63,035 nucleotides of DNA from Nitriliruptoraceae bacterium (GTDB lineage: Bacteria > Actinomycetota > Nitriliruptoria > Nitriliruptorales > Nitriliruptoraceae): the NCBI GenBank assembly GCA_007122985.1, contig SKSM01000026.1, forward strand, positions 1-63,035. Reading direction: 5' to 3'. The notes under the pieces were generated by a model, which was not told where the DNA came from, ran no database searches, and saw only the letters and a list, made by a program, of their open reading frames with translations. Position 1 is the stretch's first letter. Each line of letters begins with the position of its first letter. Below, one piece after another: positions 55,723 to 63,035 of the stretch. The translations under genes and the position numbers were made by a program.

Positions 55723-56949
55723 GTGAGCACCGCCGACCTCTCGCCCACCACCACGGCCGACGGACCGACACTGCCGCTGTTCCGCCCTGAGCACGACCAG
55801 CTGCGTGCCAGCGCCCGGGCATTCGTCGACCGCGAGATCGTTCCCCACGTCGAGGACTGGGAGCGCGAACGCGACTTCCCCCGCGAGCTGTTCGGCCGGG
55901 CGGGTGACGCCGGCTTCCTCGGACTGCGGTTCCCCGCCGACGTCGGCGGCTCCGGTCCGGACCTGCTCGCCCAGGCGGTGTGGATCGAGGAACTCGCCCG
56001 CAGCCTGGCGGGTGGGGTGGCGGCGGACCTCGGCGCGACCACTGACCTGGCCGCGACCTACGTCGACGCCGCAGGGACCGACGAACAGCGCCACCGGCAC
56101 CTGCCCGGTCTGCTCGCCGGCACGCGGCTCGGGGCGCTGGCGATCACCGAACCGGGGGCCGGCTCGGACGTGGCCGGGATCGCCACACGGGCGCGCCGCG
56201 ACGGCGACCAGTGGGTGCTGGACGGCACCAAGGTGTTCATCACCAACGGCGCCCGGTGCGACGACGTGGTGGTGGCAGCCACGGTCGCGCCGGACGACGG
56301 TGCACCCACCGACGACCCGCACGACCGGATCACGCTGTTCCTGGTGCCGACGCAGGCGGCGGGCGTCTCGCGTCGACGGATGCCGATGCTGGGCTGGCGG
56401 AGCTCCCACACCGGGGAGCTCACTTTCGACGCGGTGCGCGTGGGCGACGACCGGCGGCTCGGTGACATCGGCAGCGGCTTCACCCACATCACGGCTGCGT
56501 TCGCCTGGGAGCGGCTGGCGATGTCGCTCGGGGCGGTCGCCGCCGCTCAGCGCACCCTGGAGCTCGGCATCGACTACGCCAGGCAACGCGAGGCGTTCGG
56601 ACGGCCGATCGCCCGCTTCCAGGTGTGGAAGCACCGGTTCGCCGACTGTCACGCGTCGATCGTCACCGGCAGAGCGCTGACCCGCAGGGCCCTGCGACTG
56701 GTCGTCGCACAGGCCGAGGGGGACCCGGTGGACCCCACCGAGGTGGTGCGTACGGTGGCGATGGCCAAGCTCCACACCCAGCGGTTGGCCTTCGACGTCG
56801 CCGACGAGTGCCTGCAGGTCCACGGCGGCGCCGGCTACATGATGGAGTACCCCATCCAACGCGCGTGGCGCGACGCCCGCCTGGGTCCCATCGGCGGCGG
56901 CACCGACCAGATCATGCGCGGCATCATCGCGCGCACGCTCGGCCTGTGA
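55723..56949 (+). CDS. acyl-CoA dehydrogenase
   Basis: The 408-residue enzyme has FLGLRFPADVGGSGPDLL, LAITEPGAGSDVAGIATRA, WVLDGTKVFITNGARC, MPMLGWRSSHTGELTFDAV, YARQREAFGRPIARFQVWKHRFAD, LQVHGGAGYMMEYPIQRAWRDARLGPIGGGTDQIMRGIIARTLGL. It differs from its neighbour enough to suggest a separate substrate or a partner subunit. The GTG at 55723 has AAGGA eight bases upstream. Its TGA overlaps the GTG of the methyltransferase-GNAT gene (GTGA at 56946-56949). Confidence 0.93.
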   Translation: MSTADLSPTTTADGPTLPLFRPEHDQLRASARAFVDREIVPHVEDWERERDFPRELFGRAGDAGFLGLRFPADVGGSGPDLLAQAVWIEELARSLAGGVAADLGATTDLAATYVDAAGTDEQRHRHLPGLLAGTRLGALAITEPGAGSDVAGIATRARRDGDQWVLDGTKVFITNGARCDDVVVAATVAPDDGAPTDDPHDRITLFLVPTQAAGVSRRRMPMLGWRSSHTGELTFDAVRVGDDRRLGDIGSGFTHITAAFAWERLAMSLGAVAAAQRTLELGIDYARQREAFGRPIARFQVWKHRFADCHASIVTGRALTRRALRLVVAQAEGDPVDPTEVVRTVAMAKLHTQRLAFDVADECLQVHGGAGYMMEYPIQRAWRDARLGPIGGGTDQIMRGIIARTLGL

Positions 56950-58196
56950 TCCACGCCGCCGAACCCTGCGAGACCTCCGTGCCGGTTCCGTCCTTCCACC
57001 GTCGTGACCATCGTGATCTGTCAGCCCTCGAGCTGCGCTGCCGCGACCGTCCGGGACACGTCACCGCCCGCCTCGATGCCCTGCTGCCGCGCCATGGCAC
57101 GGTCCTGGAGGTCGGTGGGAGCGCCGGGGAGACAGCGGCACGACTGGCGACCGACACACGCCATGTGGTGACGTTGGAACCGTGGGCTGCGACGCACCGG
57201 CGGGCCACGCGCCACCCTCAGGTCTCCCGGCTCGCTGGCGAACCGGGCGCCCTGCCGCTGGCCGACGGTGCGGTGGACGCCGCCTACGCGACATGGGCCT
57301 ACTTCCTGCCGTCGCGGCGGGACCCGTCGCGCGGGTTGTCGCAGCTGCACCGGGTGGTGCGGCCCGGTGGCCGGATCGCGATCGCGGTCGACGCTGGTGG
57401 CGACGGGCTCACCTCACTGGGTGTGACGGGCGAGGACCTGACGTGGTTCACCGACCGGGGCTTCGACATCGAGGTGGTGGACACCGCCTTCGGACTGGAC
57501 GGCGAGGACCGCCGGGCCGCCCGGAAGCTGCTCGCCCACCTCCTCGGTGGCGCCTCGGCCCTGCCCGATCCCCTGCCGACCTCATTGGGGCACCGGGTCG
57601 CGATCGCCACCACCGACTCGTCCGGTCCCCCAGCGGTCCGTGTCCGGGGCATGCGTGTGAACGAGGCGCCACGCGTCGGCGCGATCACGCTGGACGGCTA
57701 CGACGCCTACGGCGAGATCGTGGGGGACTACCGGGACTTCCTCGGCGACCCGCTCGCGCGGCTGGAAGGCTGCACCTCCCTGCTCGTCGCCGAGCTCGAC
57801 GGCGAGGTGGTGGGCACCGTCACCTTCGTGCTGCCGGGCGATGCCCAGTGGGAGGGCCGCCCGACCCCGGACGGTGATGCCGGTTTCCGTGTGCTGGCCG
57901 TCGCCCGTGGGCACGAGGGCCGTGGCATCGGGCGACGGCTGGTGCAGGCGTGCGTCGACCGGGCCCGCGAACGCGGCTGTCACCGCATCTTCATCGTGTC
58001 GATGGCGTGGATGGACCGTGCGCACCGCCTCTACGAGCGGTTGGGGTTCGTGCGGCGGCCGGATCTGGACGTGCGCTTTCCTGGGGGCCACGGCTACGTG
58101 TTCACCCGTGACCTCAGCGACGAGGCGCCCACGCGGTTCTCGCCCGCGGGCCCCGTGCCCTCCGAGATCCCGTGGTTCGCCGACGTCTGGTCCTGA
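56946..58196 (+). CDS. SAM-methyltransferase - GNAT acetyltransferase fusion
   Basis: The 416-residue protein has an N-terminal class I methyltransferase-like domain (about 15-220: ALLPRHGTVLEVGGSAGETAARLA, LEPWAATHRRATRHP, GEPGALPLADGAVDAAYATWAYF, VVRPGGRIAIAVD) and a C-terminal GNAT domain (about 235-390: SLLVAELDGEVVGTVTFVLP, FRVLAVARGHEGRGIGRRLVQACVDRARERGCHRIFI, RLYERLGFVRRPD). The AcCoA pyrophosphate loop HEGRGIGRR is intact. Start is taken at the GTG overlapping the dehydrogenase stop; a GTG at 56979 is the alternative. An internal ATG at 57651 could also release the GNAT part alone. Substrates are unknown. Confidence 0.85.
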   Translation: MIHAAEPCETSVPVPSFHRRDHRDLSALELRCRDRPGHVTARLDALLPRHGTVLEVGGSAGETAARLATDTRHVVTLEPWAATHRRATRHPQVSRLAGEPGALPLADGAVDAAYATWAYFLPSRRDPSRGLSQLHRVVRPGGRIAIAVDAGGDGLTSLGVTGEDLTWFTDRGFDIEVVDTAFGLDGEDRRAARKLLAHLLGGASALPDPLPTSLGHRVAIATTDSSGPPAVRVRGMRVNEAPRVGAITLDGYDAYGEIVGDYRDFLGDPLARLEGCTSLLVAELDGEVVGTVTFVLPGDAQWEGRPTPDGDAGFRVLAVARGHEGRGIGRRLVQACVDRARERGCHRIFIVSMAWMDRAHRLYERLGFVRRPDLDVRFPGGHGYVFTRDLSDEAPTRFSPAGPVPSEIPWFADVWS

Positions 58197-58214
58197 CCCC
58201 GCCGTCGCTCCCGG

Positions 58215-59129
58215 TCAGGACATGGCGGCCAGCTGCCGCAGCGCCGCGATGGCCAACGGGAACAGCACGGCCAGGCCGAGCGCCGCGATCACGGTCATCA
58301 ACAGCCATCGGCCGGTGCGCGGTGGGCCGTCCAGTTCGACGAAGCGGGTCTCCTCGTCCTCCAGCGGCTGCGCCGCCAGCCGCGCGTCCTCGACCGGACG
58401 CGACACGGGGCCCGCTGCCGCAAGCGCCTCGGCCGGCGGCGGGGGCGGACCGTTCGGATCGGGCAACAGTGGGGGCTGCGTGCCCGCCGCACCGACCGGC
58501 TCCGCGGTGGGTTCGACCACCCGGGTCGGCGGCGAGAGCCGGTGGGTTCCCTGCGACGCAGCGTCGTCTGACACGCCGGCGTCGCTGCGGGCGGCGATGA
58601 CATCGGCGACGATCCGTGCGGCCACGTCGGTCGGCGAACTGAACAGCCCGACCGGCTCGTGCGGTGCCGACGACGTCGCCGGCTCGTCCAGTCCATCCGG
58701 TCGGTCGGACGCCGGGCGCTCGGCGAACAGCTGATCGGGGAATGCTGCCTCCAACGCGTCCGCACCGACCTCGGTGTCGGGGTCGGTGTCGGGGTCCTGC
58801 GCGCTGACACGGTCGTTCGGTCCGGGCTGCGCGGCAGGCTCCTCCTCGGCTGCCGGCGCCGACTCCACGGGTCCGGGCGCGGCTGCCGGCGCCGACTCCA
58901 CGGGTCCGGGCGCGGCGGTCACCGCCGGCGCGGCATCGAACACCGCGGCGACGATGCGTCGGGCCGCCGTCCGTGCCGGGGTCTCCGGCGCTTTCGCGGC
59001 GCGCCTGAGCTCCGGCTCGGTCGTCGGCGACCGCGTGCGTGGGGCGGCCCGATCGACCCGGTAGTCACCTTGCACGCGCACGGCCTCGTCGACGATCCGA
59101 CGCGCGGCCTCGCGGGCGTCGATGGACAC
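58215..59129 (-). CDS. Ala/Pro-rich protein with three AARRIV helices and C-terminal membrane anchor
   Basis: The 304-residue protein is not recognised. It starts VSIDAREAARRIVDEAVRVQ; similar short helices recur as ARTAARRIVAAVF and DVAARIVADVIAARS, so the motif A-A-R-(R)-I-V is used three times. Between them lie acidic, Pro-rich linkers, including a perfect 11-residue tandem repeat (APGPVESAPAA twice). A single C-terminal helix (WLLMTVIAALGLAVLFPLAIAAL) would anchor it with the N-terminus in the cytoplasm. The GTG at 59129 has GGAGG six bases upstream. It is divergent from the SRAP gene. Confidence 0.75.
   Translation of the reverse strand: MSIDAREAARRIVDEAVRVQGDYRVDRAAPRTRSPTTEPELRRAAKAPETPARTAARRIVAAVFDAAPAVTAAPGPVESAPAAAPGPVESAPAAEEEPAAQPGPNDRVSAQDPDTDPDTEVGADALEAAFPDQLFAERPASDRPDGLDEPATSSAPHEPVGLFSSPTDVAARIVADVIAARSDAGVSDDAASQGTHRLSPPTRVVEPTAEPVGAAGTQPPLLPDPNGPPPPPAEALAAAGPVSRPVEDARLAAQPLEDEETRFVELDGPPRTGRWLLMTVIAALGLAVLFPLAIAALRQLAAMS
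58848..58913. repeat. 33-bp perfect tandem repeat inside the AARRIV protein gene
   Basis: A 33-bp unit starting GGCTGCCGGCGCCGACTCC is repeated exactly twice (58848-58880 and 58881-58913), coding the duplicated APGPVESAPAA linker. Exact identity at the DNA level suggests a recent duplication. Confidence 0.85.
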
Positions 59130-59289
59130 GGTCAGCCTCCGCGAAGAGACGGGCTCGTCGGCCGCACCGGCGGGACGGACCAGCACATGATATGTGCCAA
59201 CCGGGTGCCGGCCCAGGGCCGTTCGCACAGGTCGACAGCTCCTGCCGGGCCCGCAGGCTGGCCACCCGGTGCCGCTAGGCTCGAGGTCG

Positions 59290-59979
59290 ATGTGTGGACG
59301 CTTCCTGCTGGTGTCATCGGTGGAGCAGCTCGCTGAGCGCTTCGCGGTCGACGAGGTGCGCACCGACGGACGCCCACCGCGCTACAACGTCGCACCGTCG
59401 ACCGAGGTCTACGCGATCATCGAGGACGATGCCCGGCGGCTCGGCACGCTGCGCTGGGGGTTCGTCCCTCCCTGGGCCAAGCAACTCAAGGGCAGCCCGC
59501 AGCCGATCAACGCGCGGGTGGAGACGGTGGCGACCTCGCGGATGTTCGCGCCGAGCTTCAAGCGCAAGCGCTGCCTGGTGCCGGCCGACGGCTTCTACGA
59601 GTGGCAGGCGCGCGGCGACGACCAGCGCAAGCGGCCCTACCACATCACCGACCCGGACGGGGCGCCGCTGGCGTTCGCGGGGATCTGGGCCAGCTGGCGC
59701 GACCCCGGCGAGCCCGACCACTCCCCGCTGTTCTCCGCGGCGATCGTCACGACCGATGCCCGGGGCGAGATGGCCAACCTGCACCACCGCATGCCGCTGA
59801 TTCTTCCGAGCACGCTGTGGGCCGACTGGCTGACGGCATCCGAGGACGACGCCCCTCACCTGCTGGACACGGTCCAGGCGTTGCCACCTCCACGGCTCAC
59901 CGCGACACCGATCAGCGACCGGGTGAACTCGGTACGCAACGACGGACCGGAGCTGCTCGAGCCTGCCACGGTCGACTGA
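59290..59979 (+). CDS. SOS response-associated peptidase / HMCES-like abasic-site protein (SRAP)
   Basis: SRAP proteins (YedK, HMCES) bind abasic sites in single-stranded DNA through a covalent bond to Cys2. The 229-residue protein starts MCGRFLL, keeps RYNVAPSTEVYAI, LRWGFVPPWAK, NARVETVATSRMFA, RCLVPADGFYEW with the conserved Glu, and MANLHHRMPLIL with the active-site His. Cleavage of the initiator Met is needed to expose the Cys. The ATG at 59290 has GAGG three bases upstream. It stands alone; no lexA or recA site is evident nearby. Confidence 0.95.
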   Translation: MCGRFLLVSSVEQLAERFAVDEVRTDGRPPRYNVAPSTEVYAIIEDDARRLGTLRWGFVPPWAKQLKGSPQPINARVETVATSRMFAPSFKRKRCLVPADGFYEWQARGDDQRKRPYHITDPDGAPLAFAGIWASWRDPGEPDHSPLFSAAIVTTDARGEMANLHHRMPLILPSTLWADWLTASEDDAPHLLDTVQALPPPRLTATPISDRVNSVRNDGPELLEPATVD

Positions 59980-60038
59980 GCTCCCGGGGGTGCATCGCCG
60001 GGTCCGACCCCGAGCGGATGCGGGGCGGTCGACCGGGG

Positions 60039-60052
60039 CACCACCGGTGGTG
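60039..60052. terminator. 14-bp palindrome between SRAP and DsbA-like genes
   Basis: CACCACCGGTGGTG is a perfect palindrome just ahead of the convergent DsbA-like stop codon. The gap 59980-60058 holds nothing else. Confidence 0.35.
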
Positions 60053-60058
60053 TGGCGG

Positions 60059-60763
60059 CTAGCCGGCTTCCTGGATCGCAGCGGCGAGGGCCTCGATCGA
60101 CTGCAGACCCATCATGCCCTGATCGCCCACGATGAACGCCGGCGTTGCCTGGACGCCCAGCTGACGGGCCTGCTCGAGGTCACGGCGCACGGCCAGTTCC
60201 AAAGCTGGGTCGTCGAGGTCCTGCTGGAACCGGTCGGTGTCCAGACCGGCACGGTCCGCGGCGGCGGCGACCGCCTCGGGTGCCGGATCGGCGCCGTGGC
60301 TGAACACCTCCTCCTTGAACTCCCAGAACCCGTCCTGGAGCTCGGCGGCGCGGCCGGCGACCGCCAGGTCCATCGCGCCGGGGCCCTGGAGCGGCAGGTC
60401 GTGCCACACCAGCCGGACCTCGCCGGTCTCCACGTAGCGCTCGACCAGCTCCGGCTCGACCTGCTGGTCGTGCTGCTGGCAGTACGGACACAGAAAGTCG
60501 CTGTAGAGCGTGACCGTGACCGGCGCGTCGTCCGCGCCGAGCGACGAGCGCGGCACCTCGTCGGCGGCGACCAGCGTCCCCGCGTCACCGTCGGCGGCCG
60601 AGCCCCCACCACTGCCGCTGAACAGCGCCGCGCCGACCGCGAGGCCGATGAGCAGCCCGAGCAGGCCGGTGAACAGCGGACTCAATGCCCCGCTGCCCCG
60701 CGACGCGGATGCGGCGTCCGCGCCGGCCGTCGCCACTGCGGTGCCGTGCTGGTGGTCTGTCAC
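60059..60763 (-). CDS. DsbA-like thioredoxin-domain protein (Thioredoxin_4)
   Basis: The 234-residue protein has a cytoplasmic N-tail, one membrane helix (about 28-50: PLFTGLLGLLIGLAVGAALF) and an extracellular DsbA-like domain with Cys92-Pro-Tyr-Cys95 (YSDFLCPYCQQHDQ). The cis-Pro loop QATPAFIVGDQGMMG and helical insert WEFKEEVFSHG follow. It should oxidise or isomerise disulfides in secreted proteins. The GTG at 60763 has GAGGG upstream. It lies 20 bp after the protoporphyrinogen oxidase gene. The VKOR-family protein at 28162-28764 is a candidate electron partner. Confidence 0.9.
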   Translation of the reverse strand: MTDHQHGTAVATAGADAASASRGSGALSPLFTGLLGLLIGLAVGAALFSGSGGGSAADGDAGTLVAADEVPRSSLGADDAPVTVTLYSDFLCPYCQQHDQQVEPELVERYVETGEVRLVWHDLPLQGPGAMDLAVAGRAAELQDGFWEFKEEVFSHGADPAPEAVAAAADRAGLDTDRFQQDLDDPALELAVRRDLEQARQLGVQATPAFIVGDQGMMGLQSIEALAAAIQEAG

Positions 60764-60783
60764 CCCGCCCTCGATCCGATTGC

Positions 60784-62238
60784 TCAGCTGCGAGGCAAGG
60801 TACCCGGCCGCCTGGTGGCTTCCGGACCGACACCGCGGCTGTGCCCGGTCGTGCTGCGTGCGCGCGGGGCCGCCAGGTCCTCACGCACCTCGTGGCTGAG
60901 CCGCTCGGCATCGCGTGCTCGTGCCGACAGACCGAGGCCGTCGAGCGCGGCGCCACCGACGTGCAGCCCACGCGCACCGGCCGCCTCCAGCGCGAACCGG
61001 ATGCGGTCGACACGAGCACGGTGGCCGACGTCGTACTGCGAGAGTGCACCGTCCCACCGTATGACCCGGCGTTCACGTGCGGGGCGTCGCAGACGCAGGG
61101 CCCAGCGGACCTCGGCGTCCACCCGTGTCGCCAGCGTGGCGTCGTCGAGCGCCAACGCCGACGGATCGTCCACCCGCCCGACCGAGGCACGCACCACGAA
61201 GGTGTCGCCAGCGTGGTGCGGCCACTTGCGCGAGCTGACGGTGATGGCCTTGACCAACCTGCCCTCGGACCGCGGGACGAGGACCCCCGAACCGGCGGGG
61301 GCGTCCACCGCGTCAGCGGGGTCGTAGGCGAGCGCGACGACCCCGACCGACGCCGTGGAGATCCCGGCCAGCTCGCGGGCGGCCTCTGGCACGGTGGCGG
61401 CGAGGAGGCTGGCCGCCACGGGTGCGGGCGTGGCGACCACGACCGCGTCCGCCGCGTCCACGCGGCCGTCGAGCTCGAGCTGCCACCGGCTCCCGGCCGC
61501 GGTCACGGCGTGCACGGGCGCCCGGGTTCGCACGCGGGTGCCGAGCTCGTCCGCCAATCGGTCCACCAGCCGTCCGAGGCCCCCACGCAGGGTGACGAAG
61601 ACCGGCCGGTCGTCACCCGCGCTGTGGTCACGGTGGGCGCGCAGGCCGAAGGTGAGCGAACGGTGCTGCTGCGCTGCGGCCCACACCGGCCCGATCGTCG
61701 CCTCGGCTGACAACCGCTCGGGGTCACCGGCGTACACCCCACCGAGCAACGGCTCGACCAGCCGCTCCACGACGGCCCGCCCGAAGCGCTCGCCCAGCAG
61801 GTCGGCCACGCTGCGGTCGCCGGCGACCGTCCGACGCGGCAGCAGTGGCTCGACCGCCGCGCGGACCAGTTGGCCGGGGGTGAGCACGCGACTGCGGACC
61901 AGCCCCCGGACGTCGGTCGGCACCCCCATCACCGTGCTCTGCGGCAGCGGCCGCAGGCGTCCGTCGATCCACAGGTGGACCTGCCCGGTCGCCGGGCTGA
62001 CCAGGTCCGCGTCGCCGAAGCCCAGGTCGCGGGCGAGCCGCTCGCCCTCCGGCTGGCGGGCCAGCAGCGCGTCGGCGCCGACGTCGACGGGGCGACCGGC
62101 CAGCTCGATCGTGTGGATCTGGCCACCGAGTCGGTCACCGGCCTCGTAGACGACCACATCGCCGGCGTCGGACAGTCGCCAGGCGGCGGCGAGCCCGGTC
62201 AGCCCGCCGCCGATGACCGCGATGCGCGGGTGGTTCAT
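60784..62238 (-). CDS. hemY: copro/protoporphyrinogen III oxidase (HemY/CgoX type)
   Basis: The 484-residue FAD enzyme carries out the six-electron oxidation of a porphyrinogen in haem synthesis. It starts RIAVIGGGLTGLAAAWRLSDAGDVVVYEAGDRLGGQIHTIELAGRPVDVGADALLARQ, with the Rossmann and post-Rossmann FAD motifs. It has VERLVEPLLGGVYAGDPERLS, VFVTLRGGLGRLVDRLA and the late GLHVGGAALDGLGL FAD-contact block. In actinobacteria this enzyme oxidises coproporphyrinogen. Its ATG overlaps the stop of the ferrochelatase-like gene (ATGA). Confidence 0.93.
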   Translation of the reverse strand: MNHPRIAVIGGGLTGLAAAWRLSDAGDVVVYEAGDRLGGQIHTIELAGRPVDVGADALLARQPEGERLARDLGFGDADLVSPATGQVHLWIDGRLRPLPQSTVMGVPTDVRGLVRSRVLTPGQLVRAAVEPLLPRRTVAGDRSVADLLGERFGRAVVERLVEPLLGGVYAGDPERLSAEATIGPVWAAAQQHRSLTFGLRAHRDHSAGDDRPVFVTLRGGLGRLVDRLADELGTRVRTRAPVHAVTAAGSRWQLELDGRVDAADAVVVATPAPVAASLLAATVPEAARELAGISTASVGVVALAYDPADAVDAPAGSGVLVPRSEGRLVKAITVSSRKWPHHAGDTFVVRASVGRVDDPSALALDDATLATRVDAEVRWALRLRRPARERRVIRWDGALSQYDVGHRARVDRIRFALEAAGARGLHVGGAALDGLGLSARARDAERLSHEVREDLAAPRARSTTGHSRGVGPEATRRPGTLPRS

Positions 62239-62918
62239 GCGCCACTCGTGCGGTCGGCGTCGTCAGGACCGTCGAAGCGGGAGGGGGTGTCCGGACCGGA
62301 CGATCCGCCGACCCCGCCGTCCAGCTCGTGGTCGGCGACGGTGGCGACCACCTCGGTGAGCAGGTCCAACTGGGTGGCGCGGCCGAGGTCCGCGGTCGTC
62401 AGTCGGACCCCCAACTCCTCTGCGGTCGCCAGCAACGCCGCGTCGCCTCCGGTCCCGGGCGCGACCGGGCACTCGACGACGTCGCGGCGACCGTGGGCAT
62501 CGATGAGCGCCCGCAGCGCAGCCACCGCCGTGGGTGTGCGGGTGGTCCCGCGCCAGGCGATCGTCACCGAGGCCGGCTCGACCCGCTCGCCGACCGCCGC
62601 GGCGACCTCACGCAGGAACGTCGCGTCGCCGGGCTCCAGGTCCGGGCCAGGGTCGGGTGCGGTCACGAGCACGTGGGCTCCACCGCTGGCGCCCGGCGCG
62701 ACCGCCTGGGCGAGCTGCTCGTGCAGCGCCGGGAGCGCGTGCCAGGACACCACGCCGGTGTAGGCCGGCAGCTCGGCCGAGCCGCGGGCGTGGAGCTCCG
62801 GCTCGACCGGCCACGGCACCGTCGCGACCCCAACGACCAGGTCGACGTCTGCTCCCAGTCGCCGACAGACGTCGAGGTGGTCGGCAACCGTCGTGGCGGC
62901 GACCGTCACGCCGGCCAT
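62235..62918 (-). CDS. ferrochelatase-like protein, apparently 5'-truncated by a frameshift
   Basis: The 227-residue reading has HVLVTAPDPGPDLEPGDATFLREVAAAVG and IAWRGTTRTPTAVAALRALIDAHGRRDVVECPVAPGTGGDAALLATAEELGVRL. These lie where ferrochelatase has its second-half FTAHS, YQS-G and late DH.EV/A.~~G blocks, but the metal ligands His and Glu are missing. The context beside hemY fits a haem role. The ATG at 62918 has poor spacing to GAGG. Upstream, a different frame codes a near copy of the IAWRGTT segment, so the gene likely continues past the window. Function, if any, is uncertain. Confidence 0.45.
   Translation of the reverse strand: MAGVTVAATTVADHLDVCRRLGADVDLVVGVATVPWPVEPELHARGSAELPAYTGVVSWHALPALHEQLAQAVAPGASGGAHVLVTAPDPGPDLEPGDATFLREVAAAVGERVEPASVTIAWRGTTRTPTAVAALRALIDAHGRRDVVECPVAPGTGGDAALLATAEELGVRLTTADLGRATQLDLLTEVVATVADHELDGGVGGSSGPDTPSRFDGPDDADRTSGA
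62497..62612. repeat. internal duplication, downstream copy
   Basis: This 116-bp segment is about 80% identical to 62921-63035, 424 bp to the right. Both code IAWRGTTRTPTAV on the minus strand. Confidence 0.75.
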
Positions 62919-63035
62919 GGGCCTCGACCAGCGACCGCAGCGCGTCGACCGCCGTCGGCGTGCGCGTGGTCCCGCGCCAGGCGATCGACGCCGACGCCGG
63001 CGTGACCAGCTCGCCGACCGCCGCTGCGACCTCCC
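62919..63035 (-). pseudogene. upstream part of the ferrochelatase-like gene in another frame
   Basis: From 63033 leftwards the minus strand reads EVAAAVGELVTPASASIAW then RGTTRTPTAVDALRSLVEAH. It then runs out of frame at the CCC of GAGGCCCATGG. Removing one C would join it to the frame starting at 62918. It is therefore either a one-base insertion (mutation or sequencing error) or the end of a second gene. It runs off the right edge. Confidence 0.5.
62921..63035. repeat. internal duplication, upstream copy, cut by window edge
   Basis: Matches 62497-62612. The 424-bp offset is 141 codons plus one base, consistent with the apparent frameshift between the copies. Confidence 0.75.

Noticed and set aside
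58848-58913. CRISPR-like repeat
   Set aside because: The 33-bp units are directly adjacent with no spacers and lie in frame inside a gene.
62235-62918. Uroporphyrinogen-III synthase or sirohydrochlorin chelatase
   Set aside because: Signature segments of HemD and CbiX are absent; spacing of visible blocks fits ferrochelatase better, though weakly.

Overview
The window is about 70% G+C with GTG starts in roughly half the genes and clear GGAGG-type ribosome sites. It encodes three probable coenzyme F420 enzymes (4773-5438, 32677-33690, 54025-54435), several fatty acyl-CoA dehydrogenases, a mycobacterial-type 2-oxoacid:ferredoxin oxidoreductase and FadE5-like, CsoR/CstR-like and DUF6131-like proteins. 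This points to a high-GC actinobacterium, possibly a deep-branching lineage such as Nitriliruptoria or Acidimicrobiia (inference only). The genes look chromosomal and metabolic. I saw no tRNA, rRNA, insertion sequence, phage gene or CRISPR array.

Left part (1-20.0 kb). A cobalamin unit on the minus strand (adenosyltransferase, BtuF-like binding protein, glycine-zipper membrane protein) diverges from pabB-pabC, the last chorismate-to-p-aminobenzoate steps. Next come an F420:NADPH oxidoreductase, an alpha/beta hydrolase, an IclR regulator coupled to a ferritin-fold protein, a stand-alone ClpP, a NYN/LOTUS RNA-type protein, two MFS carriers, a HAD + APH kinase pair resembling a split ACAD10 N-terminus, a methyltransferase, korAB and a secreted M23 peptidase with a long coiled coil.

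Middle part (20.0-44.5 kb). A small-ORF/hairpin locus (20.2-20.7 kb) precedes glutamate synthase gltB, which is divergent from a RimK-like ATP-grasp protein carrying a C-terminal RCK_C-like domain. A CstR-like repressor and a VKOR-family protein lie behind a perfect 20-bp palindrome that is the likely operator. An LLM oxidoreductase, EamA exporter, ROK kinase and acyl-CoA dehydrogenase form one probable transcription unit. ilvD, a LysR regulator divergent from an aminotransferase, two thioesterases, two overlapping CNNM/CorC membrane proteins and a lipoprotein follow.

Right part (44.4-63.0 kb). A TetR regulator diverges from a FadE5-type dehydrogenase. A bifunctional penicillin-binding protein has an unusual Cys-repeat and acidic tail. 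Then come a CaiB-type racemase/CoA-transferase, two SDRs, a metzincin-type metalloprotease, pterin dehydratase, two tandem acyl-CoA dehydrogenases coupled to a methyltransferase-GNAT fusion, a SRAP/HMCES protein, a DsbA-like thiol protein and a haem cluster (HemY-type oxidase plus a divergent ferrochelatase-like gene that appears frameshifted at the window edge).

Recurring themes are CoA/fatty acid catabolism (four acyl-CoA dehydrogenases, enoyl-CoA hydratase-like, CaiB, thioesterases, APH/HAD pair), redox and thiol control (VKOR, DsbA-like, CstR-like), F420 chemistry, and many 4-bp ATGA/GTGA overlaps showing translational coupling. Convergent gene pairs often end inside short inverted repeats that contain both stop codons.
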